Positions 7,850 through 16,892 of a DNA stretch of 40,262 nt are shown here, piece by piece. Position 1 is the first letter of the stretch, and every line of letters begins with the position of its first letter. The DNA is from Candidatus Aminicenantota bacterium (GTDB taxonomy: Bacteria > Acidobacteriota > Aminicenantia > S016-38): assembly GCA_026991555.1 (NCBI GenBank), contig JALXBI010000102.1, positions 1 to 40,262 on the forward strand, written 5' to 3'. The notes beneath the pieces were generated by a model. That model was not told the origin of the DNA. It saw only the letters and a list, made by a program, of their open reading frames with translations, and made no database searches. The position numbers and the translations under genes were made by a program.

Positions 7850-8626
7850 ATGGTTGATGTGACCATGAAAGAACTTCTGGAAGCCGGGGTTCATTTCGGC
7901 CATCAGACCAGGAAGTGGAATCCTAAGATGGCCCCTTACATTTACGGTAAAAGGAACGGTATTCACATAATAGACCTGCAAAAAACCGTGGAGGACTTTA
8001 AGGCCGCCCTGGAGTTTCTCAAGGAGGTGGCGGCCTCCGGTGGGGACATTCTATTTGTAGGAACAAAGAAGCAGGCCACGGAAATAGTCAAGGAGGAGGC
8101 CACCCGCTGTGGGATGCCCTATGTGAATCACCGCTGGCTGGGAGGAACCCTCACCAATTTCAAAATGATAAGAAGGAGCGTGGAGAAATACATTGAACTG
8201 GAGGAACTCCGCAATTCAGGGGAATGGGAAATCCTGCCCAAAAAGGAGCAGAGCCGCCTGGAAAAAAGGCTGAAAAAAATGCAGAAGAACCTTGAGGGAA
8301 TTAAAGAGATGGTGGAACTTCCCAAGGCCCTTTTCGTTATAGACTCTGTTCACGAGGAGATTGCCATAAAGGAAGCCAGAAAACTGGGCATTCCGGTGGT
8401 GGCCATAGTTGACACCAACGGGGACCCGGACATGGTGGATTACCCGGTGGCGGGCAACGATGACGCCATCAGGGCCATTAAACTTTTCTGTTCCAAGGTG
8501 GCTGATGCCATCTTAGAGGGGAAGGAAGAAGGGGAAAGAAGGGAAATGGAGAAAATGAAGGTGGAAAGCCAGGAGGCTGAAGAGGAATCAAGGGAAGAAA
8601 ACACCGAAGGAGGAGAAAATGAGTGA
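7850..8626 (+). CDS. rpsB: 30S ribosomal protein S2
   Basis: [41 protein letters not shown]. Confidence 0.97.
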   Translation: MVDVTMKELLEAGVHFGHQTRKWNPKMAPYIYGKRNGIHIIDLQKTVEDFKAALEFLKEVAASGGDILFVGTKKQATEIVKEEATRCGMPYVNHRWLGGTLTNFKMIRRSVEKYIELEELRNSGEWEILPKKEQSRLEKRLKKMQKNLEGIKEMVELPKALFVIDSVHEEIAIKEARKLGIPVVAIVDTNGDPDMVDYPVAGNDDAIRAIKLFCSKVADAILEGKEEGERREMEKMKVESQEAEEESREENTEGGENE

Positions 8627-9218
8627 AGTTACCATGGAGAAAATAAAAAGGGTAAGGGAAAGAACCGGTCTGGGGGTAATGGACATAAAGAAAGCCCTTC
8701 AGGAAGCCGGAGGGGACGAGGAAAAGGCCATAGAAATTCTCAGGAAAAAGGGCCTGGCCACCGCGGCCAAAAAGGCCACGAGAACCGTAAAGGACGGGTT
8801 TATCGGTTCCTACATTCACTTTACCGGGAAAATCGGGGTTATAGTTGAGATAGATACGGAAACTGACTTCGTTGCCAGAAACGAGGAATTCAGGGAATTC
8901 GCCAAGAACATCGCCATGCACATAGCCACCTCTGCTCCCCAGTATGTCTCCCCCGAAGACATCCCTGAGGAGGTTCTGAACAAGGAAAAGGAAATATACA
9001 GGGAACAGTTAAAGGCCCAGGGCAAACCCGACCACGTAATAGACAGGATAATTGAGGGGAAGTTGAAGAAATTTTACGAACAGGTTTGCCTTCTGGAGCA
9101 GCCCTATGTTAAAAATCCTGAGATTAAAATAAAGGATTATCTCACCCAGCAGATAGCTAAATTCGGGGAAAACATAGTGATAAGGAGATTCGCAAGGCTG
9201 GCGGTAGGGGAAGAATAA
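8619..9218 (+). CDS. tsf: Elongation factor Ts (short type)
   Basis: [46 protein letters not shown]; 199 aa. Confidence 0.96.
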   Translation: MSEVTMEKIKRVRERTGLGVMDIKKALQEAGGDEEKAIEILRKKGLATAAKKATRTVKDGFIGSYIHFTGKIGVIVEIDTETDFVARNEEFREFAKNIAMHIATSAPQYVSPEDIPEEVLNKEKEIYREQLKAQGKPDHVIDRIIEGKLKKFYEQVCLLEQPYVKNPEIKIKDYLTQQIAKFGENIVIRRFARLAVGEE

Positions 9219-9227
9219 CCCTGGAAA

Positions 9228-9947
9228 ATGGGCCTAAAATATAAAAGGCTTCTCCTAAAAATAAGCGGGGAAGCCCTTCTGGGAGATAAAACCGCAGGTA
9301 TTGACCCGGAGATTCTTTCCTTCATAGCGGAGGAGGTAAAGGAGGCCCGTTCCCTGGGCGTGGAAATAGCCATGGTGGTGGGAGGGGGGAATTTCTTTCG
9401 GGGAATAAATTCCAGTCAGCTTGGTCTGGACAGGATCTGGGGCGATTACATGGGAATGCTGGCCACCCTTCTAAACGGGATAGCCCTGCAGAATTTCTTG
9501 GAAAAAAGGGGGGTTCCCACGAGACTCATCTCAGCCCTTGAGATCAGGGCCATAGCAGAACCCTTTATACCCAAGCGGGCCCTGAGGCACTTAGAAAAGG
9601 GGCGGGTGGTCATATTCGCCTCTGGAACCGGAAACCCCTTCTTTTCCACGGACACCGCCGCTGCCCTCCGGGCTGTTGAAATGAAGGCGGATGTTCTCCT
9701 CAAAGCCACGAAGGTTGACGGTATATTTACTGCGGATCCCCAAAAGGATACGGAAGCAAAATTCTTCCGCCAGATCTCCTATTTCCAGGTTTTGGAGAAG
9801 GGGCTCAGGGTGATGGACCCCACTGCAGTAACCCTGTGCATGGAAAACGACATGCCTATAATTGTTTTTAACATAAGGGGAAAGGGAAATCTCAGGAAAA
9901 TTATTCAGGGGGAAGAGGTGGGAACCTTAGTAAAAAAGGAGGTGTGA
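9228..9947 (+). CDS. pyrH: UMP kinase
   Basis: KRLLLKISGEALLGD, VVGGGNFFRG, TADPQKDTEAK. Confidence 0.95.
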   Translation: MGLKYKRLLLKISGEALLGDKTAGIDPEILSFIAEEVKEARSLGVEIAMVVGGGNFFRGINSSQLGLDRIWGDYMGMLATLLNGIALQNFLEKRGVPTRLISALEIRAIAEPFIPKRALRHLEKGRVVIFASGTGNPFFSTDTAAALRAVEMKADVLLKATKVDGIFTADPQKDTEAKFFRQISYFQVLEKGLRVMDPTAVTLCMENDMPIIVFNIRGKGNLRKIIQGEEVGTLVKKEV

Positions 9948-9948
9948 A

Positions 9949-10503
9949 ATGGAGGCAATCTTTAAACAAGCCAGAAAAAAAATGGAAGCCTCGGTGGAAC
10001 ACTTCAAGAGGGAAATAGCCAAAATAAGAACAGGAAGGGCTTCAGCCTCCCTATTCGAGGAAATAAGGGTGGATTATTACGGCACTCCCACGCCCATAAC
10101 CCAGCTGGCTACTATAAGCGTGGTAAACCCTGAACTGGTGATAATACAGCCCTGGGACAAGAACATACTCACCGACATAGAGAAGGCCATAGTCAGGAGT
10201 AATTTAGGGTTTAATCCTGTAAACGACGGAACCAACATAAAGGTTCCTGTTCCTCCCTTAGACGAGGAAAGGAGGAGGGAACTGGTAAAGCTCCTGCATA
10301 AACTCTTAGAGGAGACCAAAGCCGCCATAAGAAACATACGCCGGGAGGCCAGGGAGGAGATAAAGGAACTGGAGGAGGCAAAGGAAATATCCGAGGACGA
10401 TAAATACAGGGGTTTTGACGAAATTCAGAAGATTCACGACGAATACATCAAGAAAGCAGAGGAAATCGCCAAAAAGAAGGAACAGGAAATAATGGAAATA
10501 TAG
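9949..10503 (+). CDS. frr: Ribosome recycling factor
   Basis: KIRTGRASASLFEEIRVDYYGTPTPITQLATISV. Confidence 0.96.
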   Translation: MEAIFKQARKKMEASVEHFKREIAKIRTGRASASLFEEIRVDYYGTPTPITQLATISVVNPELVIIQPWDKNILTDIEKAIVRSNLGFNPVNDGTNIKVPVPPLDEERRRELVKLLHKLLEETKAAIRNIRREAREEIKELEEAKEISEDDKYRGFDEIQKIHDEYIKKAEEIAKKKEQEIMEI

Positions 10504-10504
10504 C

Positions 10505-11563
10505 TCAGCGGGGCCTGTAACCAGGGAGAAGGTTAAAGAGAGGGGTAGTTTTAAAAAGAGGGGATTTTACCTGGGTCCTGTATTCTCTGAGGGAAGCCTG
10601 GCTGGAGTTGATGCGAAGGTCCGAGAAACTACCGTCCTCGTTTTCCCACCTCTCCTGCCACCAGGAAATGGCCTTTATCTCATGGAACTGCTTTATAAAC
10701 TCAAAGGCACTTCTTATCCAGGAGGGCTTTCTCGGGTCCTCAATTACCCCGAATTCCTCCACGGCAATGGGTTTTGATGGAGCAAATTTCTTCACCTGAT
10801 TATAAAACCTCATAAATCCCCTGCGAAAGGAAAGCTCATTCCACATATCCCTCATGCTCGGCTCTAAGGGGCCGTATACACTCACTCCCACCCAATCTAT
10901 GTATTCATCCCCAGGATAATAGTTGTCTATTCTGTTCCATTCCTCATCCGGGACGCTATCCCAGTTAACATGGAAAAACCAGGTTATGTTTTCTGCCCCC
11001 TCCTGGCGGAAAATATCTATTATGTGCCTGTAGGCATCCCTGAATCTTTCCGGCCCGTCGGGAAAATCAGGCTCCCCGTAGCCCTCGCTCTCCCCTGCCC
11101 CGTTCCAATAACCGGACCAGGGAAACCAATCCCCGTTCATCTCCACCCCGAACTCCGCAAGCAAAGGTCCCCCATATTCCTTAGCCTCCTTAGCCCACGC
11201 CCGGAGCTGGCGGTCAAATTTCCCCTCTATTATCCCCTGAAGGGTATATACAGGGTCCGGGCCGTAAGCGAAACTTGACCTGGCCATAAGTCTTATGAAG
11301 GGGATTGCCCCGCAACCCCGGATTTCCTTCACTGCTTTGCCGGGGAATTTTATTCCATTTATCCAGTTGTTGGAAAAAAAGGCCCAGACTATTTTCTTCC
11401 CCGCCAGTTCCTCAAATTTCCTTATCCTCCCGCAGCTCACCCTGTCCTCAGGGCCGCCGAAATTGGGAAAGGCCGAATGGTAAATTCCCCAGGGATACGG
11501 AATGAGTTTTATCCCGGCTATTACAAAATAAGACAGGAAAAAGAGGGCGAGGCTTTTTCTCAG
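10505..11563 (-). CDS. GH26-like endo-glycosidase (beta-mannanase-like) with N-terminal signal/anchor; probable CTG start at 11563 (ORF track start 11440 is an internal GTG)
   Basis: EFGVEMNGDWFPWSGYW acid/base region and AVEEFG nucleophile region; in-frame upstream LRKSLALFFLSYFVIAGIKLIPYPWGIYHSAFPNFGGPEDR; SD GGAGGG 5' of CTG. Confidence 0.75.
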   Translation of the reverse strand: MRKSLALFFLSYFVIAGIKLIPYPWGIYHSAFPNFGGPEDRVSCGRIRKFEELAGKKIVWAFFSNNWINGIKFPGKAVKEIRGCGAIPFIRLMARSSFAYGPDPVYTLQGIIEGKFDRQLRAWAKEAKEYGGPLLAEFGVEMNGDWFPWSGYWNGAGESEGYGEPDFPDGPERFRDAYRHIIDIFRQEGAENITWFFHVNWDSVPDEEWNRIDNYYPGDEYIDWVGVSVYGPLEPSMRDMWNELSFRRGFMRFYNQVKKFAPSKPIAVEEFGVIEDPRKPSWIRSAFEFIKQFHEIKAISWWQERWENEDGSFSDLRINSSQASLREYRTQVKSPLFKTTPLFNLLPGYRPR

Positions 11564-12672
11564 GTTACCCTCCTTTTCGGGAGAAGCGTTCTGAGACCGA
11601 TGGAGTTAATGGTATCTCTGAAGGAGAAATAATCCAGCCTCCAAACTACAAGAAAACCTACCAGGAATGTTATTAATATGGAAATAACCCTGGGATAACC
11701 ATCCACCAGGGCCATTAGCACCCCGTTAAAGGAAAAAAGGGCGGAAATAAGCACAAGAATAAGCACCGCTTTTCCCTGGGAGCCGGTTTTCCTAAAGAGC
11801 CTGTGATGGATGTGGTCGTTGTCTGCGGAAAACAGGGGTTTTTTGTTCTTCCACCTCCTTAAAAGGGCCAGGGCAGTGTCCATAAGTGGAATAAAAAGGA
11901 TCACGAAGGCCACGGAAAGGGATACGGTAAGATTGGCCTTCTCAGAACTTTTCATGGCTAAGGTTCCAAGAATGAATCCCAAGCTGAGACTACCGCTGTC
12001 TCCCATAAAAATCCTGGCAGGATGTAGGTTATATGGAAGGAAACCCAGCAGAGCTCCCCCCACTCCTGCCATAACCGCCCCGTAGGGATATTTGCCGTGG
12101 ACGAAAAATACTATAAACATGGAGAAGGCTGCCACCAGGGAAATCCCGGCAGCGAGGCCATCCAGACCGTCTATTATGTTAATGGCGTTCATAACGCCCA
12201 CTACCCACAGAAGTTCTAAAAGAAGTCCCCACATGCCAAGATGAAGATTTCCTCCCCAGGGTAGGGAAAGGTTCTCTATACGGAATCCCACGAAATAGAG
12301 AAAAAGGGCTATTGCAAACTGAACGGTAAATTTCTGATAGGCGTTCAGGCCCCGGAGATCGTCCACGAGACCGAGAAAGAAAACCACCATAAGCGCAAGT
12401 CCCCAGAGTATTATGGTTTTAAAATTGTGGGGGCCGGAAAAAATCAGTTTTCCTCCCAGGAATTCACCGACTAAAATCCCTATACCTAAGGAAGACATTA
12501 TGGCCACGCCCCCCAGCCTGGGTATAGCTCCAGCGTGAACTTTTCTTTCCTCGTTCCTGTCGTAGAGTTTAAATCGACGGGATAATTTCAGAACAAGACC
12601 GGTTAGAAAAAAGGAAAGAAAAGCCACGGAAAAAACCAGGAATGAAGAAAACAGAAGGTATTTCAACGCCAT
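11560..12672 (-). CDS. MraY/WecA-family polyprenyl-phosphate HexNAc-1-P transferase
   Basis: Multi-TM; GLVDDLRGL, NAINIIDGLDGLAAG, IFMGDSGSLSLGF, DHIHHRLFR. Confidence 0.9.
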   Translation of the reverse strand: MALKYLLFSSFLVFSVAFLSFFLTGLVLKLSRRFKLYDRNEERKVHAGAIPRLGGVAIMSSLGIGILVGEFLGGKLIFSGPHNFKTIILWGLALMVVFFLGLVDDLRGLNAYQKFTVQFAIALFLYFVGFRIENLSLPWGGNLHLGMWGLLLELLWVVGVMNAINIIDGLDGLAAGISLVAAFSMFIVFFVHGKYPYGAVMAGVGGALLGFLPYNLHPARIFMGDSGSLSLGFILGTLAMKSSEKANLTVSLSVAFVILFIPLMDTALALLRRWKNKKPLFSADNDHIHHRLFRKTGSQGKAVLILVLISALFSFNGVLMALVDGYPRVISILITFLVGFLVVWRLDYFSFRDTINSIGLRTLLPKRRVT

Positions 12673-12681
12673 AAGTCTTTA

Positions 12682-12710
12682 ATTATAATGTTATCCAAGG
12701 ACTTCTTCAA
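12682..12710 (-). promoter_or_regulatory. Promoter TTGAAG-N17-TATAAT located in the 3' end of the upstream gene; 9 nt from the WecA-like ATG
   Basis: Minus strand GTTGAAGAAGTCCTTGGATAACATTATAATTAAAGACTTATG. Confidence 0.5.
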
Positions 12711-14505
12711 CCATTTCGTATTTTTCCCCGGGCACTATTAACAAAACCCCGGGAACCATAAGCCTGACCTTTTTGTATATTTCCTTAGCTATCTTCGCTC
12801 CCTCCATTCTGCCCTCCTTCCCCTTCTTCCCTTCCATCCTGCTTAAAACCCACTGTGGAAGGTAAATACCTGGAACCTCGTAGTGAAGGTATTCCGCGTT
12901 CTTCCAGCTAAGAAGCACCATGATCGCCACGATAATGGGAACCTTGAGTCCTTCCAGGCTCTCCAGCAGATTTTCCAGGTAGGATGGGTCAAAAACCGGC
13001 TGGGTAACTAAGAAATTCGCTCCCGCCTCAATTTTCGCCCTTGCCCTTTCCAGTTCCCCCAGTTCCATACGGTTAAGGTTTAGGGAAGCCCCTATAAAGA
13101 AACCGGTTCTTGCCCCTAAGGGATTTCCCAGAAATCCTCTTCCCTGATTCATGGAGTGCATTATCCCGATGAGGCCCACGGAATCCAGGTCGTAAACCCC
13201 TGTGGCAAAGGGGTAATCCCCTAAGGAAGGAGGGTCCCCGGTGAGGGCAAGGATGTTTTCAACCCCCAGGGCAGCGGCTCCCAGAAGGTCTGATTGAATG
13301 GCAAGAAGGTTTCTATCCCTGCATGTCATGTGAACGATGGTCTCAAAGGGGAGAGCTTCCTTTAATATCTTTGCGAAGGAAAAGGGATTCATCCTTACCT
13401 TAGCCATGGGGGAGTCGGAAATGTTCAGGGTATTTATCCGGCTTCCCTTCCACTTCTCTAAGGTCTTTAGAATTTGGGAAAAATCCGAATTTCTCGGTGG
13501 CTCCACCTCCACCGAAAGGAGTTTTCCCTGCTCAAGGAGCTCCTTCACCCTGGTCTTAATCTCTGTCTTTCCCAGATCCTCCTTCCTACCGGGCCCCTCC
13601 AGGCTCACCCTCCTTACCTTCCTTTTAACCTTCATCCCCTTTATCCTCTGGGCTAAGGCCCTTATGTGAGCCGGGGTAGTCCCGCAGCAGCCACCGATGA
13701 ATTTCGCCCCAATTTTTGCTGACCGCTCCCCGTATCTGGCGAAATACTCAGGATTGTAGGGATATACGAACTTCCCATGAATGAATCTGGCCTGACCGGC
13801 ATTAGGCATGTAAAGCACCGGCTTATCCCAAAGGGAAAGGAGCATCCTTACCGCTTCGTGAACGCTCTGGGGGCCCCCGCTGCAGTTGGCTCCTATAACA
13901 TCTAAGGGAAGCTTACTGGCCTTTTTAACTACCTCCGCCACCCCTTCGCCGAAAATTGTTTTAAGCTGATTGGGGAAGGTAAAGGAAGCAAAAATCGGAG
14001 TCTGCGGAGATATTTCCTTAGCCACCTTAACCCCAACTTCCAATTCTTCCACACAGTTATAAGTTTCAAAAAGGAGAAGGTCCACTCCTCCTTCTAAAAG
14101 GGCCTCAATCTGCTCCCGGAAAATCTCCTCAAGTTCATCTTTGGAAAGCTCCCTTTTCCTGTCGTGGGGTCTTGCCACAGGGCCAATGGATCCAGCCACG
14201 AAGGCCTTCCCCTTGGCCACCTCCTTAGCAAGTCTGGCTCCTATATAATTTATTTCCTTGGTCTTCGCTCCTATACCGAAAAATTCCTCAAGGACAAACC
14301 TGTTGGCTCCGAAGGTGTTGGTCTCTATTATCTCTGCCCCCGCTTCCATGTATTCCCGGTGAATTTCCTTTACCAGCTCCGGCATGGTAAGGTTCACCTC
14401 GTCGTAACAGAATCCCTTGGGCACTCCCTTCTGATAAAGATAGGTTCCCATGGCCCCGTCAAGGAGCACCACATAGGGGTCCTGGAGCCTTTCCTTAATG
14501 TCCAC
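12691..14505 (-). CDS. Homocysteine S-methyltransferase / methylenetetrahydrofolate reductase fusion (YitJ-like)
   Basis: N-term LLDGAMGTYLYQKG ... GGCCGTTPAHIRAL; C-term MetF-like VEVEPPRNSDF, LALTGDPPSLGDYPFATGVYD, FLVTQPVFD. Confidence 0.9.
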   Translation of the reverse strand: MDIKERLQDPYVVLLDGAMGTYLYQKGVPKGFCYDEVNLTMPELVKEIHREYMEAGAEIIETNTFGANRFVLEEFFGIGAKTKEINYIGARLAKEVAKGKAFVAGSIGPVARPHDRKRELSKDELEEIFREQIEALLEGGVDLLLFETYNCVEELEVGVKVAKEISPQTPIFASFTFPNQLKTIFGEGVAEVVKKASKLPLDVIGANCSGGPQSVHEAVRMLLSLWDKPVLYMPNAGQARFIHGKFVYPYNPEYFARYGERSAKIGAKFIGGCCGTTPAHIRALAQRIKGMKVKRKVRRVSLEGPGRKEDLGKTEIKTRVKELLEQGKLLSVEVEPPRNSDFSQILKTLEKWKGSRINTLNISDSPMAKVRMNPFSFAKILKEALPFETIVHMTCRDRNLLAIQSDLLGAAALGVENILALTGDPPSLGDYPFATGVYDLDSVGLIGIMHSMNQGRGFLGNPLGARTGFFIGASLNLNRMELGELERARAKIEAGANFLVTQPVFDPSYLENLLESLEGLKVPIIVAIMVLLSWKNAEYLHYEVPGIYLPQWVLSRMEGKKGKEGRMEGAKIAKEIYKKVRLMVPGVLLIVPGEKYEMVEEVLG

Positions 14506-16876
14506 CTTCCAGAGCCTCCTTTAATTTTCTAAGCCCGTCCACAGCATCCTTGGCGTAGATATCGCCCCCGAATTCCCTGACGAGCCTGGGACTCACCGTA
14601 GCCCCTCCCAGCATTACCAGAATCTCTGGCCACCTTTTCTTTATCTCCTTAGTTGCCCTTTCCATTTCATCTAAGGAGGTGGTCATAAGGCAGGAAAGGC
14701 CCACAGCTTGGGGACGGTGTTCCTCCACCGCCGAGAGAATTTCCTCTAAGGAAACATTTTTTCCCAAGTCCACCACCTCAAATCCGAAATTGGAAAGGAC
14801 CGCCTTGGCTATGTTCTTGCCTATGTCGTGAAGGTCCCCCTTAACCGTTGCCAGTATTATCTTCCACCTTTTCTCGCCGGTTCCCTTTAGACTCTTTTCA
14901 ATAAGGGAAGATGCCCTTTTCATGGCCTCTGCTGAGGCTATTAGCTGGGGGAGAAAATATATCTTTCTTTCGTAAAGTTCGCCAACCTCCCTCATGGCTG
15001 GAATTAAAATCTCGTTCATAATTTCCATGGGCTCTTTCTCCTGAAGGAGCTGAAGAACCAGCTCATAAGCCCTCTGTTTTTTCCCCTCAAGGATGGCGTA
15101 GCTCAGGGCCTGCTCAGGGGAGGAGGGCTCTTCCTTTCTGCTCAGGCTTATTTCCACCCCCTTAGAAAAATGCTCGAGGAATTTTGATGGTCTTCCGGAA
15201 AGGAACTCCGAGGCAAGGACCCATTCCTTGGCCTCGGCCTTTGCTCTCATTATGGCAGCGTCTGCCCCCCTTTCCATGGCCATGGCCAGGAAGGAAAAAT
15301 TAAGGAGCCTCCTGGCTGGAAGACCGTAGGAGACATTGGAAAGCCCCAGGATAACGGGAATTTTAAAAAGCTTTTTCGCCTCCTCTATGGCCTTCAGGGT
15401 CTCCTTAACTGCCCAGGCACCCGTAGAAGCAGTAAGAACCACAGGGTCAAAGATTATGTCCGCAGGGGAAAGCCCTATCTCCTCCGCTTTTTTCACGAAC
15501 TTCTCCAAAGCCCTTAATTTATCCCCTGATGTTTCAGCTACTCCCCCTTCGTCTATGGCAATGGCAACAACTGCGGCACCGTATTTTTTTACTAAGGGAA
15601 GGACCTCCTCCATCCTTTTCTCCTCTGCGGTGCAGGAATTAAGGGCAGGGGTTCCAGGGGCCCATTTAAACCCCTCCTCTGCAGAGGAAGCATTTTTAAC
15701 ATCTAAGAGCAGGGGAATCTTGACCCTCAGGGAAACTTCCCTTACAACCTCCCCAAAAAATCCCGGCTCCTTCTCCCCCTTTGTTCCTAAGTTAATGTCC
15801 AGGGCATCTGCCCCTTGCCTTTCCTGGGACAGGGCCGCCTCTGCTATGCCTTCCACATCCCCTGCCTCTATTATTGGCCTCATTTTTTTGCTTCCAAAGG
15901 GATTTATCCTCTCACCAATCATCCTGAAGGGGAACCCATCCCCGAAGGGAATTAGGGTTGTCCTTGAGGCTAAGAAAAAGAAGCTCTCGGCCTCCCCTTC
16001 CTTCTTTACCGGCTTTCCCTTAAGCCTTTTCGCTATGGCCCTTATGTGGGAAGGGGTAGTTCCGCAGCAACCTCCTACTATGGAGGCTCCCTTTTCGTAA
16101 AACCTCTCTGCAAAATCCGCAAATCCCTCGGGCCCCATGGGGTAATAAAGCTCCCCGTTTTTCTTTACAGGAAGGCCGGCGTTGGGATATATGGCAAAGG
16201 GCTTAGGTTTTCTGGAAAGAACCCCTGCTATTTCAACGAACTCCTCCACCTGCTTTCCGCAATTGGCGGAAAGAACAGCAGCAGAGGTTTTTGAAAGAAC
16301 GGAAAAGGCGGTTTCCGGGTCTGAGCCTGTGAGGGTCCTTCCCTCCTCGGTAAAGGTCATAGAGAGGATAAGGGGGATGTGGGGGGCAATTTCCTGGGCG
16401 GCCCTGGCTGCTATTTTCGCCTCCTCAATGTCCACCATGGTCTCCACCTGGATAATGTCCACCCCTTCCTGGGACATAACCCTGAAAATCTCGGCATATG
16501 CCCCGTAGGCCTCGTCGGGATAAAGGTCCCCTAAGGGATAAAGAAGCTTGCCCAAGGGCCCCACAGAACCGGAAACCAAGGCAGAATCCCCTGCGGCCCT
16601 CCTTGCCAGGTCTATTCCCCTCTTTAAAAGTTCAGGGAAGTTCTCACCCAGGCCCGCTTCCTGGGCCTTGAACCGGTTCAGGGAAAAGGTATTTGTCTCT
16701 ATTATGTCCGCACCTGCTTCAATGTAATCCCTGTGGATGGCCAGGATTACCTCCGGGGCCTCCTTGTTCAGAATCTCCCCCATGGGAACCTTTCCCCCGG
16801 TCCTCCTTACAATCTCCGTTCCCATGGCTCCGTCAAGGATAAGCAATCTCTTTCCAAGCTCTTCATTGAAGTTCAT
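14495..16876 (-). CDS. metH: Cobalamin-dependent methionine synthase lacking the C-terminal AdoMet reactivation domain
   Basis: Hcy domain (GGCCGTTPSHI), pterin-binding domain (MIGERINPFGSKKM), B12 cap and DLHDIGKN B12 motif; ends after B12 domain at 793 aa. Confidence 0.9.
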   Translation of the reverse strand: MNFNEELGKRLLILDGAMGTEIVRRTGGKVPMGEILNKEAPEVILAIHRDYIEAGADIIETNTFSLNRFKAQEAGLGENFPELLKRGIDLARRAAGDSALVSGSVGPLGKLLYPLGDLYPDEAYGAYAEIFRVMSQEGVDIIQVETMVDIEEAKIAARAAQEIAPHIPLILSMTFTEEGRTLTGSDPETAFSVLSKTSAAVLSANCGKQVEEFVEIAGVLSRKPKPFAIYPNAGLPVKKNGELYYPMGPEGFADFAERFYEKGASIVGGCCGTTPSHIRAIAKRLKGKPVKKEGEAESFFFLASRTTLIPFGDGFPFRMIGERINPFGSKKMRPIIEAGDVEGIAEAALSQERQGADALDINLGTKGEKEPGFFGEVVREVSLRVKIPLLLDVKNASSAEEGFKWAPGTPALNSCTAEEKRMEEVLPLVKKYGAAVVAIAIDEGGVAETSGDKLRALEKFVKKAEEIGLSPADIIFDPVVLTASTGAWAVKETLKAIEEAKKLFKIPVILGLSNVSYGLPARRLLNFSFLAMAMERGADAAIMRAKAEAKEWVLASEFLSGRPSKFLEHFSKGVEISLSRKEEPSSPEQALSYAILEGKKQRAYELVLQLLQEKEPMEIMNEILIPAMREVGELYERKIYFLPQLIASAEAMKRASSLIEKSLKGTGEKRWKIILATVKGDLHDIGKNIAKAVLSNFGFEVVDLGKNVSLEEILSAVEEHRPQAVGLSCLMTTSLDEMERATKEIKKRWPEILVMLGGATVSPRLVREFGGDIYAKDAVDGLRKLKEALEGGH

Positions 16877-16883
16877 GTCTAAA

Positions 16884-16892
16884 ATTTTATCA
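16884..16892 (-). promoter_or_regulatory. Extended -10 (TGA-TAAAAT) 7 nt from the metH-like ATG (predicted leaderless)
   Basis: Minus strand CTGTGATAAAATTTTAGACATGAAC; the TGA is also the stop codon of the upstream gene. Confidence 0.55.

Noticed and set aside
8478-8921. 147-aa minus-strand ORF within rpsB/tsf
   Set aside because: Antisense to highly conserved translation genes; Phe/Pro/Leu-rich mirror ORF.
15336-16100. 254-aa plus-strand ORF antisense to metH
   Set aside because: Mirror ORF of a conserved gene, Ser/Pro/Leu-rich, no motifs, no ribosome-binding site or promoter recognised.
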